Assembly: GCA_044340485.1 (NCBI GenBank)
Contig: JBIITN010000001.1
Span: 1-64,000 of the forward strand
DNA length: 64,000 bases
Source: UBA2093 sp044340485
Lineage (GTDB): Bacteria > Actinomycetota > Acidimicrobiia > Acidimicrobiales > Ilumatobacteraceae
Reading direction: 5' to 3'
The notes under the pieces are model-generated. The model did not search any database, had not been told where the DNA came from, and saw nothing but the letters and a program-made list of their open reading frames with translations. Positions within the stretch are counted from its first letter, which is position 1. Each line of letters begins with the position of its first letter. This document shows, piece after piece, positions 25,742 to 34,392 of the stretch. Position numbers and translations under genes: made by a program.

Positions 25742-26730
25742 AAAAATGGATTGCGATTCTTTGTGCTGGAGCACTCACAATCACTGCGTGCTCTGGAGAC
25801 AACTCTGATTCCGACACGAGCCAACGAAAAGAAGTCGTTCTGCTCGCTTATGACTCATTCACGCCAGAAGATGGGATTTTTGATGCCTTCACACAAGACA
25901 CCGGATATACGGTCACAGTAGTGACCGGTGGAGATTCGGGAGCCGTGATCTCTAAAGCCATCCTGACCGCTGGGAATCCCGAAGGCGACGTGTTATGGGG
26001 CGTCGACAACACGTCATTGTCGCGAGTTAATAACGCAGATGTGTTCGCATCGTATGACGAAGTCAACACCGGAGACATTTGCATCAACATCGACACGCAG
26101 TGGTTCGCTTCGCGCAATCTCCCTACTCCCACAACACTCGAGGATCTCGTTCGTCCTGACTACAAAGACCTGTTGGTGGTGCAAGACCCGGTATCTAGTT
26201 CCCCTGGTTTAGGTTTTCTTCTTGGCACGATCGCTCACTTTGGTGATGATGCATGGCCGAAATATTGGGAGTCACTAACAAAAAATGGCGTGCTTGTTGT
26301 TCCAGACTGGACGACCGCGTATTACACAAACTTCTCTGGTTCATCAGGTAACGGCGACCGGCCACTCGTGGTGAGTTACGGATCTAGCCCACCGGCCGAA
26401 GTGGTGTTTAGTGATCCGCCAATAGATACTCCCCCAACATCTGTCATGGAATCGAGCTGTTTCCGTCAAATCGAATACGTAGGAGCCTTACGTGGTGCGC
26501 GTAACTCTGCTGGTGCGACAGCCTTAGTGAAGTACTTACTTGACATCGAATTTCAGGAATCCATGCCACTCACGTTGTTTGTGTATCCGATAAATCCTGA
26601 TGCGCGTTTGCCTGAAGTATTTATGAAGTTTGCACTTCAGCCCACCAACCCATTAACTCTGGCGCCAGACGTCATTGCCGATAACCGTGATATGTGGCTC
26701 GAGACATGGCGTGAGATTGTTCTCTCATAA
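25738..26730 (+). CDS. thiB: Thiamine ABC transporter substrate-binding lipoprotein
   Basis: The 330-residue protein has lipobox TITAC (Cys 18) and the ThiB/iron-type type II binding-protein fold: VVLLAYDSFTPEDGIFDAF, GGDSGAVISKAIL, DVLWGVDNTSLSRV. The TYDSF-like start and GVDN block are typical of ThiB. It captures thiamine or TPP outside the cell for ThiPQ. GTG start has AAAAGGAGA upstream. Confidence 0.88.
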   Translation: MKKWIAILCAGALTITACSGDNSDSDTSQRKEVVLLAYDSFTPEDGIFDAFTQDTGYTVTVVTGGDSGAVISKAILTAGNPEGDVLWGVDNTSLSRVNNADVFASYDEVNTGDICINIDTQWFASRNLPTPTTLEDLVRPDYKDLLVVQDPVSSSPGLGFLLGTIAHFGDDAWPKYWESLTKNGVLVVPDWTTAYYTNFSGSSGNGDRPLVVSYGSSPPAEVVFSDPPIDTPPTSVMESSCFRQIEYVGALRGARNSAGATALVKYLLDIEFQESMPLTLFVYPINPDARLPEVFMKFALQPTNPLTLAPDVIADNRDMWLETWREIVLS

Positions 26731-28303
26731 CGCTTCACCTCAGAGTGATGTCACCGTCGTGTTCCGGCGTGTTTTTCTCATGCTCTCTGTACTCCCCACA
26801 GTCTGGTTTGCAGTGTTTTTTATGTGGCCAACACTCCACGCTTTTGTATCACTCATGTCGTGGGACACCGTTGTGCACACGTTGTCATCACGCACCACCT
26901 GGACCGTTTTGTGGTTCACCACATGGCAAGCGTTACTGAGCGTTGGTGCCACATTTGTCATAGCGCTGCCTCTCACATGGATACTTGCGCGTTTCACTTT
27001 CAGAGGTAGTCGCTGGGTGCGCGCAATTGTGAGCACGCCTTTTGTACTTCCCACGGTGGTCGTTGCTGGTGCAGTGATGACGCTACTGCCCCTTCAGTAT
27101 CAATTCGGTGTGCATGGCATCATCATTGCCCATGTTCTATTTAACATTGCGGTAGTAGTCCGCATTGTGGGAGTTCGTTGGCGTTCTATCTCTCCTGATC
27201 AGATGCGAGCAGCGCAGGTTCTTGCCGCCTCACCCATGCGTACGTTGTGGCACATCACACTCCCTCAGCTCCGCGTATCGCTGTATAGCGCTGCGCTTAT
27301 TGTGTTCGTTTTTACTTTTACGTCTTTTGGTGTTGTTTCTGTTCTCGGTGGCCTCACACGCCGAACCATCGAAGTGGAGATCTATACCAATGCGATTCGT
27401 CTTGGTTTTTTCGATACTGCAATGACCCTCGCGGTGATTCAATTATGTGCAGTTGCCGTGGTGTTTGCGCTTAGCGCAAGTATGCAGCGACATACTCGCA
27501 CCACGCATGGAACAACTTTTCAACCAGTCTCTCTGAAAGACCATCCACGACATCGATTCACTATTTTGTCTATTGCAATTGCTACGCCCATACTCGTGGC
27601 TCTGCCATTTATTGGTCTTTTTGTGCGGTCGTTTCGCGCTGGCGATACGTGGACATTCAACGCATGGCGCGCTCTGTGGAACGGCTCGTTGGAACAAGTG
27701 GGCCTCGATGTTCCCGCCATCATCGCTCGTTCACTATTTTTTGCGCTTATCACTGTTGTCATTGCGGTGCCGATGGCATACATCACCGCTTCGCTCTCTA
27801 CGTATATGCCAAGGGGGGCGTCACTCATACGATCTTTCACATCGCTGCCCATCATTATTTCGGCGGTCACGTTGGGTTTTGGAATCATCGTGACCTTTGA
27901 TCACGCTCCTTTCAATTGGAGAGGTGACACGTGGCTACTGCCGGTCATTCATGCACTCATTGCTTTGCCCCTTGCGGTCCACCTCCTTGTCCCCGCCCTC
28001 CAAGCAATTTCGCCAACGCAGCGCGAAGCCGCGGTCACGCTGGGTGCATCACCAATGAAAGTGTGGTGGCACATTGACGCGCGGACGATGCGCTCGCCAT
28101 GTGCAGGAGCAGCTGCTTTATCGTTTGCAGTGTCACTGGGAGAATTCGGTGCAACCACATTCCTTAGCCGCTCGTCATCCACAACTTTGCCAATTGCGAT
28201 AAGTCAATTACTCAGTCGACCAGGGACGACACTCCAGGCAAGTGGTTTTGCACTTGCTGCGATACTTGCGATCATGACTGCTGTGGTGATGTCACGTGCT
28301 TGA
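26711..28303 (+). CDS. thiP: Thiamine ABC transporter permease (duplicated)
   Basis: The protein is about 530 residues with some 12 membrane helices in two homologous halves. Each half has an EAA loop: RAAQVLAASPMRTLWHITLPQL in the first and REAAVTLGASPMKVWWHID in the second. This fused double permease is the ThiP form. The start is uncertain: GTG at 26711 overlaps thiB by 20 bases, and GTG at 26759 is an alternative. Its stop lies inside the thiQ start region (8-base overlap). Confidence 0.85.
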   Translation: MRLFSHNASPQSDVTVVFRRVFLMLSVLPTVWFAVFFMWPTLHAFVSLMSWDTVVHTLSSRTTWTVLWFTTWQALLSVGATFVIALPLTWILARFTFRGSRWVRAIVSTPFVLPTVVVAGAVMTLLPLQYQFGVHGIIIAHVLFNIAVVVRIVGVRWRSISPDQMRAAQVLAASPMRTLWHITLPQLRVSLYSAALIVFVFTFTSFGVVSVLGGLTRRTIEVEIYTNAIRLGFFDTAMTLAVIQLCAVAVVFALSASMQRHTRTTHGTTFQPVSLKDHPRHRFTILSIAIATPILVALPFIGLFVRSFRAGDTWTFNAWRALWNGSLEQVGLDVPAIIARSLFFALITVVIAVPMAYITASLSTYMPRGASLIRSFTSLPIIISAVTLGFGIIVTFDHAPFNWRGDTWLLPVIHALIALPLAVHLLVPALQAISPTQREAAVTLGASPMKVWWHIDARTMRSPCAGAAALSFAVSLGEFGATTFLSRSSSTTLPIAISQLLSRPGTTLQASGFALAAILAIMTAVVMSRA

Positions 28304-28964
28304 GGTACAAGACCTCACTGTGTCACGAGATAAACGTGTGATTCTTCACCACGTTTCACTTGTTGTACCAACAGGATCAGTCACTGCTGTACTTGGATCT
28401 AGTGGCTCTGGAAAAACCACACTATTACGTGCCATCGCAGGGCTGATTCGAATAGACACAGGAATTATCCATGTAGATGGCCGCAACATCACACACATGC
28501 CATCTCATAAACGCAATATTGGTCTCATGTTTCAAGATGGCCAACTATTCCCAACAATGACTGTTGGCGCCAACATTGCATTTGGCCTAAAAATGCAAAA
28601 TAAGAATAAGACAGAACAACAAAAACGAGTGGAAGAACTACTTGCTCTTGTTCATCTCCCCGACTACCAAGATCGTGACGTGCCAACCCTGTCTGGCGGT
28701 GAATTACGTCGTGTGGCGTTAGCACGTGCACTGGCACCGACACCGCCTGTGTTGCTGCTTGATGAGCCTTTAACTGGTCTCGAAGAAGACTTTCGCTACG
28801 ACCTTGCTCAAGAACTTGCCGACATCCTTCACGACACGGGGATCACAACAGTTGTTGTCACCCATGACCGCAAAGAAGCAGAGATCATGGCCGACAAGAT
28901 CGCGCAACTCGTGCCGCGCAGTTCACTACCTGGAAATATCGACGGTGGTTTTGTACTCGAGTAA
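28296..28964 (+). CDS. thiQ: Thiamine ABC transporter ATPase
   Basis: The 222-residue ABC ATPase has Walker A (GSSGSGKTTLL), signature (LSGGELRRVALARAL), Walker B (VLLLDEP) and H-loop (VVVTHDR). It completes the TPK-thiB-thiP-thiQ operon. Start is GTG at 28296. It overlaps the convergent CopC-CopD gene by 39 bases at the 3' end. Confidence 0.88.
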   Translation: MLEVQDLTVSRDKRVILHHVSLVVPTGSVTAVLGSSGSGKTTLLRAIAGLIRIDTGIIHVDGRNITHMPSHKRNIGLMFQDGQLFPTMTVGANIAFGLKMQNKNKTEQQKRVEELLALVHLPDYQDRDVPTLSGGELRRVALARALAPTPPVLLLDEPLTGLEEDFRYDLAQELADILHDTGITTVVVTHDRKEAEIMADKIAQLVPRSSLPGNIDGGFVLE

Positions 28965-30569
28965 CGCACCATCTTGACGGGTCGCCTGGGCAGTCATGTC
29001 CCACAAGCCGCCGGTAGGGATTTCCACAAAACCACTCCAGTGATTCGGTCCTACTTCAATAATGTCCACCGGCAACTGTTGCCCCGTGTCTTGCGAGACA
29101 AACCCAACAACAACGCTTTGCACAGGATCCAAGCTTCCACCAGGAGGGCTCAAGATCACATGAACTTCTGCTGGCCCAACTCGAGTTGGAGACACCGTGA
29201 GGTCAACCACAACATCGTCTTGTACCAACGTGGCGGTGTGTACAGACGTTGCCGATGTATCTATTCCGTCGGGCGGTGTCACAACAAGACCAACCGACAA
29301 GACAAAGACAACAAATCCGAGCCCCGCTTCAAGCAAAATAGCGCGCCGAATAGAGAAGGCACCTTTTTTTCGTAACGCTCGTCGAGCTGTGGCACCAAGT
29401 GCAATCACAATCGCAACAAGGATGACTTTTGCTCGCAGAATACTGCCGTATCGATTGTCGAAAATGGACGAGAGACCACCGGTGATGATGACTGCAGAAA
29501 TTAGTCCACTCACCACTGTCAACGGCATCGCATACGTTGACAAGCGTGAGAAACGATTGACAACGTGAATGTCATGCACCAATGCATCTGCCCGAACGAA
29601 CATTTTCCAGCCCAACGCGAGAACAATGACCCCGCCAATCCATACCGACAGTGACCACATGTGAACACTGTCGATAAGCACTGCTACGAGAGCCGGTGAT
29701 GCGGTGCTTGGATGACCTGACAATCCAAACGTCAGAATCAAAACGATGCCATTGAATGCCGCGATGTTTGACCACAATGGCGATTGGTGCCAACCACGCA
29801 AAATCCCAAATAACAACAATGCTCCAACGACTGTTGTAACGAGTCGCAAGACGAGAGATAGCCCCACACGGGTGTCGAGAATTGAACTCAACAGATCAAC
29901 ATCTCCGATTGCGCCCCACGATTTTTGTGCTGTATACGGACCTTGTAGTAACAGAAGGCCAAATGTTGTGGTGAACAACAATGCAAGCGATGCGCTCAGT
30001 ACGGCCAACATGCGGGTCTCCCGCATGAGATCACCCGCCCCCACCAAGACGACCAACCCGATCATCGCCACGACGGCCAAGAATGAGAAATAGCGAAGGA
30101 CATTCATGTACGGCTCAAGTGGAGACTCCGTATTGATTGTGGTAATCACAGTTTCAAGTAGTTCGGCAGACTCCCCAGATGATTGATTACCGACCTCGAA
30201 CGTAAAGGCACCGTCTAACGCGTGCCCGTCGGTGCTCGTGGTATTCCACACAACAACATAGGGTCCGGGATCAAGCGAAGGAACTTCAACAAACACAATG
30301 GATGTATCGCTTGGTTGATGCTGTACAACACCCACCCGTAGTTCAACATCGTTTCGACCAAACAAGCGAATACCACTTAGCTTTGTTTCTACTGGTTCGG
30401 AAAAATCAAGAAGAATCTGCTGAGGTGAATTAGGCACCACCGACGATGCCGCTGGCGATGTTCGATCAAGTTGGGCATGCGCAAAGACCGAGTCAAGGGG
30501 CAACACAAATGCGCTCAACATCACTATCGCGACAACAGTGCGTCCAAACCAACGGGCAATGATCGTCAT
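28926..30569 (-). CDS. CopC-CopD fusion (second copy), last gene of the B12-riboswitch operon
   Basis: The 547-residue protein has a signal peptide (about 1-28), a CopC domain beginning at the signal-cleavage region (HAQLDRTSPAASSVV...STDGHALDGAFTFEVG), eight membrane helices including the CopD core (NRFSRLSTYAMPLTVVSGLISA) and an extra C-terminal beta-rich domain (about 440-545) absent from the first copy. ATG at 30569 overlaps the upstream stop as ATGA. Its position behind btuFCD is odd for a copper protein; see findings. Confidence 0.82.
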   Translation of the reverse strand: MTIIARWFGRTVVAIVMLSAFVLPLDSVFAHAQLDRTSPAASSVVPNSPQQILLDFSEPVETKLSGIRLFGRNDVELRVGVVQHQPSDTSIVFVEVPSLDPGPYVVVWNTTSTDGHALDGAFTFEVGNQSSGESAELLETVITTINTESPLEPYMNVLRYFSFLAVVAMIGLVVLVGAGDLMRETRMLAVLSASLALLFTTTFGLLLLQGPYTAQKSWGAIGDVDLLSSILDTRVGLSLVLRLVTTVVGALLLFGILRGWHQSPLWSNIAAFNGIVLILTFGLSGHPSTASPALVAVLIDSVHMWSLSVWIGGVIVLALGWKMFVRADALVHDIHVVNRFSRLSTYAMPLTVVSGLISAVIITGGLSSIFDNRYGSILRAKVILVAIVIALGATARRALRKKGAFSIRRAILLEAGLGFVVFVLSVGLVVTPPDGIDTSATSVHTATLVQDDVVVDLTVSPTRVGPAEVHVILSPPGGSLDPVQSVVVGFVSQDTGQQLPVDIIEVGPNHWSGFVEIPTGGLWDMTAQATRQDGALLEYKTTVDISR

Positions 30570-31225
30570 ACCTGAAACCCCGGACCCAAGCCCATGGATT
30601 CCACATGAGATCGACGCATCATCCATGCCAAACGATGTGCAGCTTCAAGACTGTTACTCGCAGGATCCACAGTGATGCCATTTTTCAGATGTGCTTGTTC
30701 TTGTCGCTGCAATTCGTGCGTGACGTAAAAATCACTCCATGACTCAGGACCTACCCCAAGATCAAGATCCACAATGTGAATTGCTACTTCTCGCCAACGC
30801 AAAAACACCAGATCACTCACAGGAACCACTTGCCCACCGGGCCGGCGTGCGGAACCTTGCCATGCATCTGACGTGGCGTGGGCCCATTGGGCTTCCAGAC
30901 CCCATACGTGCTGACGAAGATCCGCCACGATCTCTGCAACGTCGCGTAGTGCGCCCGATTCGATGTCGGCATTTCGCTGTGTCATCCCGCCCGGATACTG
31001 ATTGCCCACTTCACCACGGGCAGCGCATTCGAAAAGATGGACGTGTCGTTCAGCGTTGCGTGCAAGGTGTGTGAGCACGTGGCCGCGTGACCAACCGTCA
31101 AGAAGTGATGGACCACGACAACCGTCGTTGCTCAATGAGTCGACGATGGATAGCAGCAATTGATGAGATTGTGCACAGCCCTCAACACAACGATTGATCC
31201 ATGTGGCATCGAAAGTCACTGACAC
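30566..31225 (-). CDS. MDMPI-type (mycothiol-dependent maleylpyruvate isomerase-like) protein
   Basis: The 219-residue DinB-fold protein has the MDMPI N-terminal helix bundle with the metal-ligand pattern DGWSRGHVLTHLARNAERHVHLFECAARGE. These proteins bind a divalent metal and often use mycothiol for isomerase or transferase reactions. Start is GTG at 31225 with no clear ribosome-binding site. It lies 14 bases after btuD and overlaps the CopC-CopD start, so it belongs to the B12-controlled transcript. Substrate unknown. Confidence 0.8.
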   Translation of the reverse strand: MSVTFDATWINRCVEGCAQSHQLLLSIVDSLSNDGCRGPSLLDGWSRGHVLTHLARNAERHVHLFECAARGEVGNQYPGGMTQRNADIESGALRDVAEIVADLRQHVWGLEAQWAHATSDAWQGSARRPGGQVVPVSDLVFLRWREVAIHIVDLDLGVGPESWSDFYVTHELQRQEQAHLKNGITVDPASNSLEAAHRLAWMMRRSHVESMGLGPGFQV

Positions 31226-31239
31226 GCCTATGTACGGTA

Positions 31240-32031
31240 CTAGCCGTGTCCTTCATTGACGTTTCGGTATGGCACAACAACCACAGTGCCATCAGGCTCA
31301 TGATGCACTCGCACCGACACACCATAAAACTCGCCCAAGGTCTCGGGCCGCAAGACCTCACGAGCCGAACCCGACGCTACGCAGTACCCCTCATGTAGCA
31401 ACACGAGTCGATCCGAGTACAACCCAGCAAGTGTGAGATCGTGCATCGCTGACACCACCGTGAGACCGTGTTCTGTGCGGATGCGATCAACAAGTTCGAG
31501 CGCCTGCTGCTGGTGACCAATGTCGAGAGCGCTAGTGGGTTCATCAAGCAGAAGTACCGGAGCTTCTTGTGCGATCGCTCGAGCAATCACTATTCGTTGC
31601 CGCTCACCTCCAGAGAGTGTGCCTAAACGCCGCGACGCAAAATTCTGTAGATCTAGTCGCTCCAATACATTAAGTGCCATGTCGTGGTCGTGATCAGTCT
31701 CGACCGAGAAATGTGAGACATACGGGTTTCGACCAAGCAACACATATTCGGACACGGTCATGTCAGGTGGTAATACCGGAGATTGTGGAACGTAGGCAAT
31801 CAGTTGTGCACGACGACGAGACGAGCGAGCAGACAACGGGGATCCGTCTACAAGAATGGAACCCTCATGTTTAATGACCCCCACAATGGAACGCAACAAC
31901 GAAGACTTTCCAGCACCGTTGGGACCAATGAAACAGACCCACTCTCCTGGTCGTACCGTGTCGGAGAAACCGTGGATAGCAGTGTCATTTCCGTAGCGCA
32001 CTGAGACATTGTCAAATGCAAGCGATGTCAT
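31240..32031 (-). CDS. btuD: Cobalamin/Fe-siderophore-type ABC ATPase BtuD
   Basis: The 263-residue FecCD-partner ATPase has Walker A (GPNGAGKSSLLRS), the family-typical YVPQSPVLPPDMTVSEYVLLGRNPY stretch, signature (LSGGERQRIVIARAIA) and Walker B (VLLLDEPTSALDIGHQ). It powers import through the neighbouring permease. ATGA overlap with the permease stop. The cobalamin riboswitch upstream points to B12 as the cargo. Confidence 0.85.
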   Translation of the reverse strand: MTSLAFDNVSVRYGNDTAIHGFSDTVRPGEWVCFIGPNGAGKSSLLRSIVGVIKHEGSILVDGSPLSARSSRRRAQLIAYVPQSPVLPPDMTVSEYVLLGRNPYVSHFSVETDHDHDMALNVLERLDLQNFASRRLGTLSGGERQRIVIARAIAQEAPVLLLDEPTSALDIGHQQQALELVDRIRTEHGLTVVSAMHDLTLAGLYSDRLVLLHEGYCVASGSAREVLRPETLGEFYGVSVRVHHEPDGTVVVVPYRNVNEGHG

Positions 32032-33083
32032 ACACGTGCCTTTCTCATTCGGAGAATAAGAAGGAAAAACGGTGCGCCAAAAAAGGCAGTGACTACGCCA
32101 ATAGGGGTCTCTGCTGGATCGCTAAGAATGCGCCCTGGGATATCGGCAAGTACCAAGAATGATGCGCCCATGATGAGCGAGACGGGCAACACGATGCGGT
32201 AGGAACTACCCGCAATAAGTCGCACAGCGTGCGGCACAATGATGCCCACGAACCCGATTAATCCGCTCACTGCAACAACCGATGCAGTGCCGAGCGTTGC
32301 AGTAATCACAACGATAAGTCGCACGCGGTCTACTGGGATGCCGAGAGCAGTTGCTTCATCGTCACCAACACGCAACACATCAAGTAAACGTCGGTGCATG
32401 AGAAGAACAATTGAGCTACCGATGACATAGGGCAAAATCAACCGCACATCTCCCCACGTTGCGGTAGATAATCGGCCAAGTATCCACGAATACACCTGAC
32501 GCACCACGTCGGTATTGCGCTGTAACAGAAATGTTTGAAAAGCCGTTGCAAGTGATGTCACCGCAACACCCGCTAGTACAAGAGTTGTAGAAGCGCGATC
32601 ACTTCCAAACGCAGCGCCCACTAAATAGGTCAACAAAACTGCCGTGAGGCCACCAACGAATGCAGCAAGCGGCAATGGATCGATGATCCACGATGTTGTT
32701 CCCGCACGGTTGATGGTGAACACCATGGTGGCGCCAAGGCCAGCTCCGGCCGCAACGCCAAGGAGATACGGGTCGACAAGTGGGTTACGAAAAACTCCTT
32801 GATACGCAGCACCGGAAATAGACAACATCGCACCCACTAGCGCTGCTAGTACCACACGAGGCATTCGAATTTGCCACACAATCAACCACTGAGTATCGGT
32901 GACCCCAGAATCAACTGAGATGAGCGGTAGCCGATCAAGTAATTCAAGCGGCACGCGCCACCAGGTTGGACCAGCAGGTCCAATCATGGTGCCAAACAAC
33001 AACGCAGCACACAAGAGAACGCCAGAAGCAACTATCCACTTCCACGCCATCACTGTGGCCACGTTGTTATTTGATTGCAACAT
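32028..33083 (-). CDS. btuC: FecCD-family ABC permease BtuC
   Basis: The 351-residue protein has about ten membrane helices and the FecCD signatures RMPRVVLAALVGAMLSISGAAYQGVFRNPLVDPYLLGVAAGAGLGA and GLIGFVGIIVPHAVRL (first quoted motif spans about residues 73-118). It forms the import channel of the B12 transporter. It follows btuF by 18 bases. Confidence 0.88.
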   Translation of the reverse strand: MLQSNNNVATVMAWKWIVASGVLLCAALLFGTMIGPAGPTWWRVPLELLDRLPLISVDSGVTDTQWLIVWQIRMPRVVLAALVGAMLSISGAAYQGVFRNPLVDPYLLGVAAGAGLGATMVFTINRAGTTSWIIDPLPLAAFVGGLTAVLLTYLVGAAFGSDRASTTLVLAGVAVTSLATAFQTFLLQRNTDVVRQVYSWILGRLSTATWGDVRLILPYVIGSSIVLLMHRRLLDVLRVGDDEATALGIPVDRVRLIVVITATLGTASVVAVSGLIGFVGIIVPHAVRLIAGSSYRIVLPVSLIMGASFLVLADIPGRILSDPAETPIGVVTAFFGAPFFLLILRMRKARV

Positions 33084-33101
33084 AAATTGAGTTCTCGACT
33101 C

Positions 33102-34070
33102 TTATTCCGCAAGCACGTAGGCAGCGTTCAGTGCAGTTGCTACCGACTTCACAAGATCAACCACACGGGGACCCCAGCGTGATGCAATGTCGCTATCGAG
33201 CTCAACAACCCGATCATTCGTCACCGCGCTGAGCAATGACCAGCCCGAACGTTTCGCAACTGTCTCGGCGCTTTCGCCGTAGGCGGTGTCGGCGAGGAAG
33301 ATGAACGTTGGATCGCTTTCCACAATGACTTCAGCATTCAATTGCGGATAATCATTGCCGTCTTCCACGCCATCGGCGATGCTCGTCATTGCGAACGCAG
33401 TCATCAAAGAACCAATGAATGTGTTTGACGTGACGCTGAAGTACGTGTTGTCTAATTCGTAGAAGTACGTCGCACCAGTTGGTTTATCGACACTCTTGAT
33501 TGCTTCGTCAATCTGGGTTTTCATACCTTCGACAACTGCTGCTGCGTTCGACACTTGTCCGGTGATTGCACCGAGTGTTTGAATTTGCGCGTACACGTCA
33601 TCCAAAGTGGTTGCCGCATACCCGTACCAAACAGGGATATTGAGCGCGGCCAAACCATCTGCCATTCCCTCTGGCGCATACGAGACCAACACCAAATCGG
33701 GCTCGTATTCAGCAATTGCTTCGATGCTTGGTTCAAAACCCGACAGTGCAGACGCCTTTTCTTGCGCCTCAGCTGGGTAGTTACTCATATTGTCGATTGC
33801 GACAACTTGATCACCAGCGCCAATTGCCCACAACATCTCAGTTGCCGTTGGCGACAAACTGATGATGCGAGTTGGTGCCACATCGAAGGTGAGGTCACCT
33901 TCTGCTTGTGAGATTGTCAATGGGAATGTGGCCTCAGAATCAGATGACGCGACAGTGGTGTCGCTGCCAGATGACTCAGATCCACCGTCATCGCCACAGG
34001 CGGCGAAGATCATTGTGGACGCTATGAGAGCAATCAGGCCACGTTTCAGTAGCGACCGTAATTTGAACAT
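33102..34070 (-). CDS. btuF: Cobalamin-binding lipoprotein BtuF
   Basis: The 322-residue protein has lipobox IFAAC (Cys 25), an acidic Ser-rich linker and a type III periplasmic-binding fold: PTRIISLSPTATEMLWAIGA, GFEPSIEAIAEYEPDLVLVSY and IFLADTAYGES. The SLSPTATE and EPSIEAI blocks are the BtuF pattern. GGAGGAAG lies 6 bases before the ATG and is predicted to be sequestered by the riboswitch platform (34072-34100). Confidence 0.88.
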   Translation of the reverse strand: MFKLRSLLKRGLIALIASTMIFAACGDDGGSESSGSDTTVASSDSEATFPLTISQAEGDLTFDVAPTRIISLSPTATEMLWAIGAGDQVVAIDNMSNYPAEAQEKASALSGFEPSIEAIAEYEPDLVLVSYAPEGMADGLAALNIPVWYGYAATTLDDVYAQIQTLGAITGQVSNAAAVVEGMKTQIDEAIKSVDKPTGATYFYELDNTYFSVTSNTFIGSLMTAFAMTSIADGVEDGNDYPQLNAEVIVESDPTFIFLADTAYGESAETVAKRSGWSLLSAVTNDRVVELDSDIASRWGPRVVDLVKSVATALNAAYVLAE

Positions 34071-34071
34071 G

Positions 34072-34100
34072 TTCTTCCTCCGAAGATGATGGAGAAAGAA
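34072..34100 (-). promoter_or_regulatory. Ribosome-binding-site sequestering hairpin of the B12 riboswitch
   Basis: On the minus strand TTCTTTCTCC (34091-34100) pairs with GGAGGAAGAA (34072-34081), ten pairs including one G-U, with a 9-base loop. The right arm is the btuF Shine-Dalgarno sequence. This is the expected expression platform for translational control by cobalamin. Confidence 0.65.
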
Positions 34101-34182
34101 GGTGGAGTCACACTATTAATGCCGTCAAACAAAATGACACATCAATTTGCGGACCGCCCTTCCTTCGAGGATCGGTTATCGC

Positions 34183-34310
34183 ATACAGAAACAGGCGACC
34201 GGACTTGTCTGACTTCAGAGTGTGGAGCAATTGCTCGCTTCACGTTCTGTATCAGCATCACCGTTGCGGGACAGTGTCGGATTTTCGCCGAACTTCGCTG
34301 TGATCTGTAC
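34183..34310 (-). promoter_or_regulatory. Cobalamin (B12) riboswitch
   Basis: Read on the minus strand, the aptamer runs from GTACAGA to TCTGTAT, which pair to close it. Between are the conserved pieces: GGCGAAAATCCGACACTGTC, CCCGCAACGGTGATGC and the B12 box (AGTCAGACAAGTCCGGTCGCC). It precedes btuFCD, the classical target. GTGACA and TGTAGT at about 34330 and 34313 may be its -35 and -10 boxes. Confidence 0.92.
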
Positions 34311-34347
34311 TACACATCTTGCGATGTGATGTTGTCACTGTAGTTCA

Positions 34348-34383
34348 TTTCTTTTGTCGCTGGTGAACTGGCGACAAAAGAAA
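34348..34383. terminator. Terminator-like hairpin after the aminotransferase gene
   Basis: TTTCTTTTGTCGC (34348-34360) and GCGACAAAAGAAA (34371-34383) form a perfect 13-base stem with a 10-base loop, 9 bases beyond the aminotransferase stop. It should separate that gene from the btu promoter. A- and T-rich arms stand in for a U-tract. Confidence 0.6.
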
Positions 34384-34392
34384 CGGATGCCA

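Noticed and set aside
34086..34343. Plus-strand open frame in the btuF upstream region
   Set aside because: The region is a structured cobalamin riboswitch on the other strand, and the frame has no protein features.
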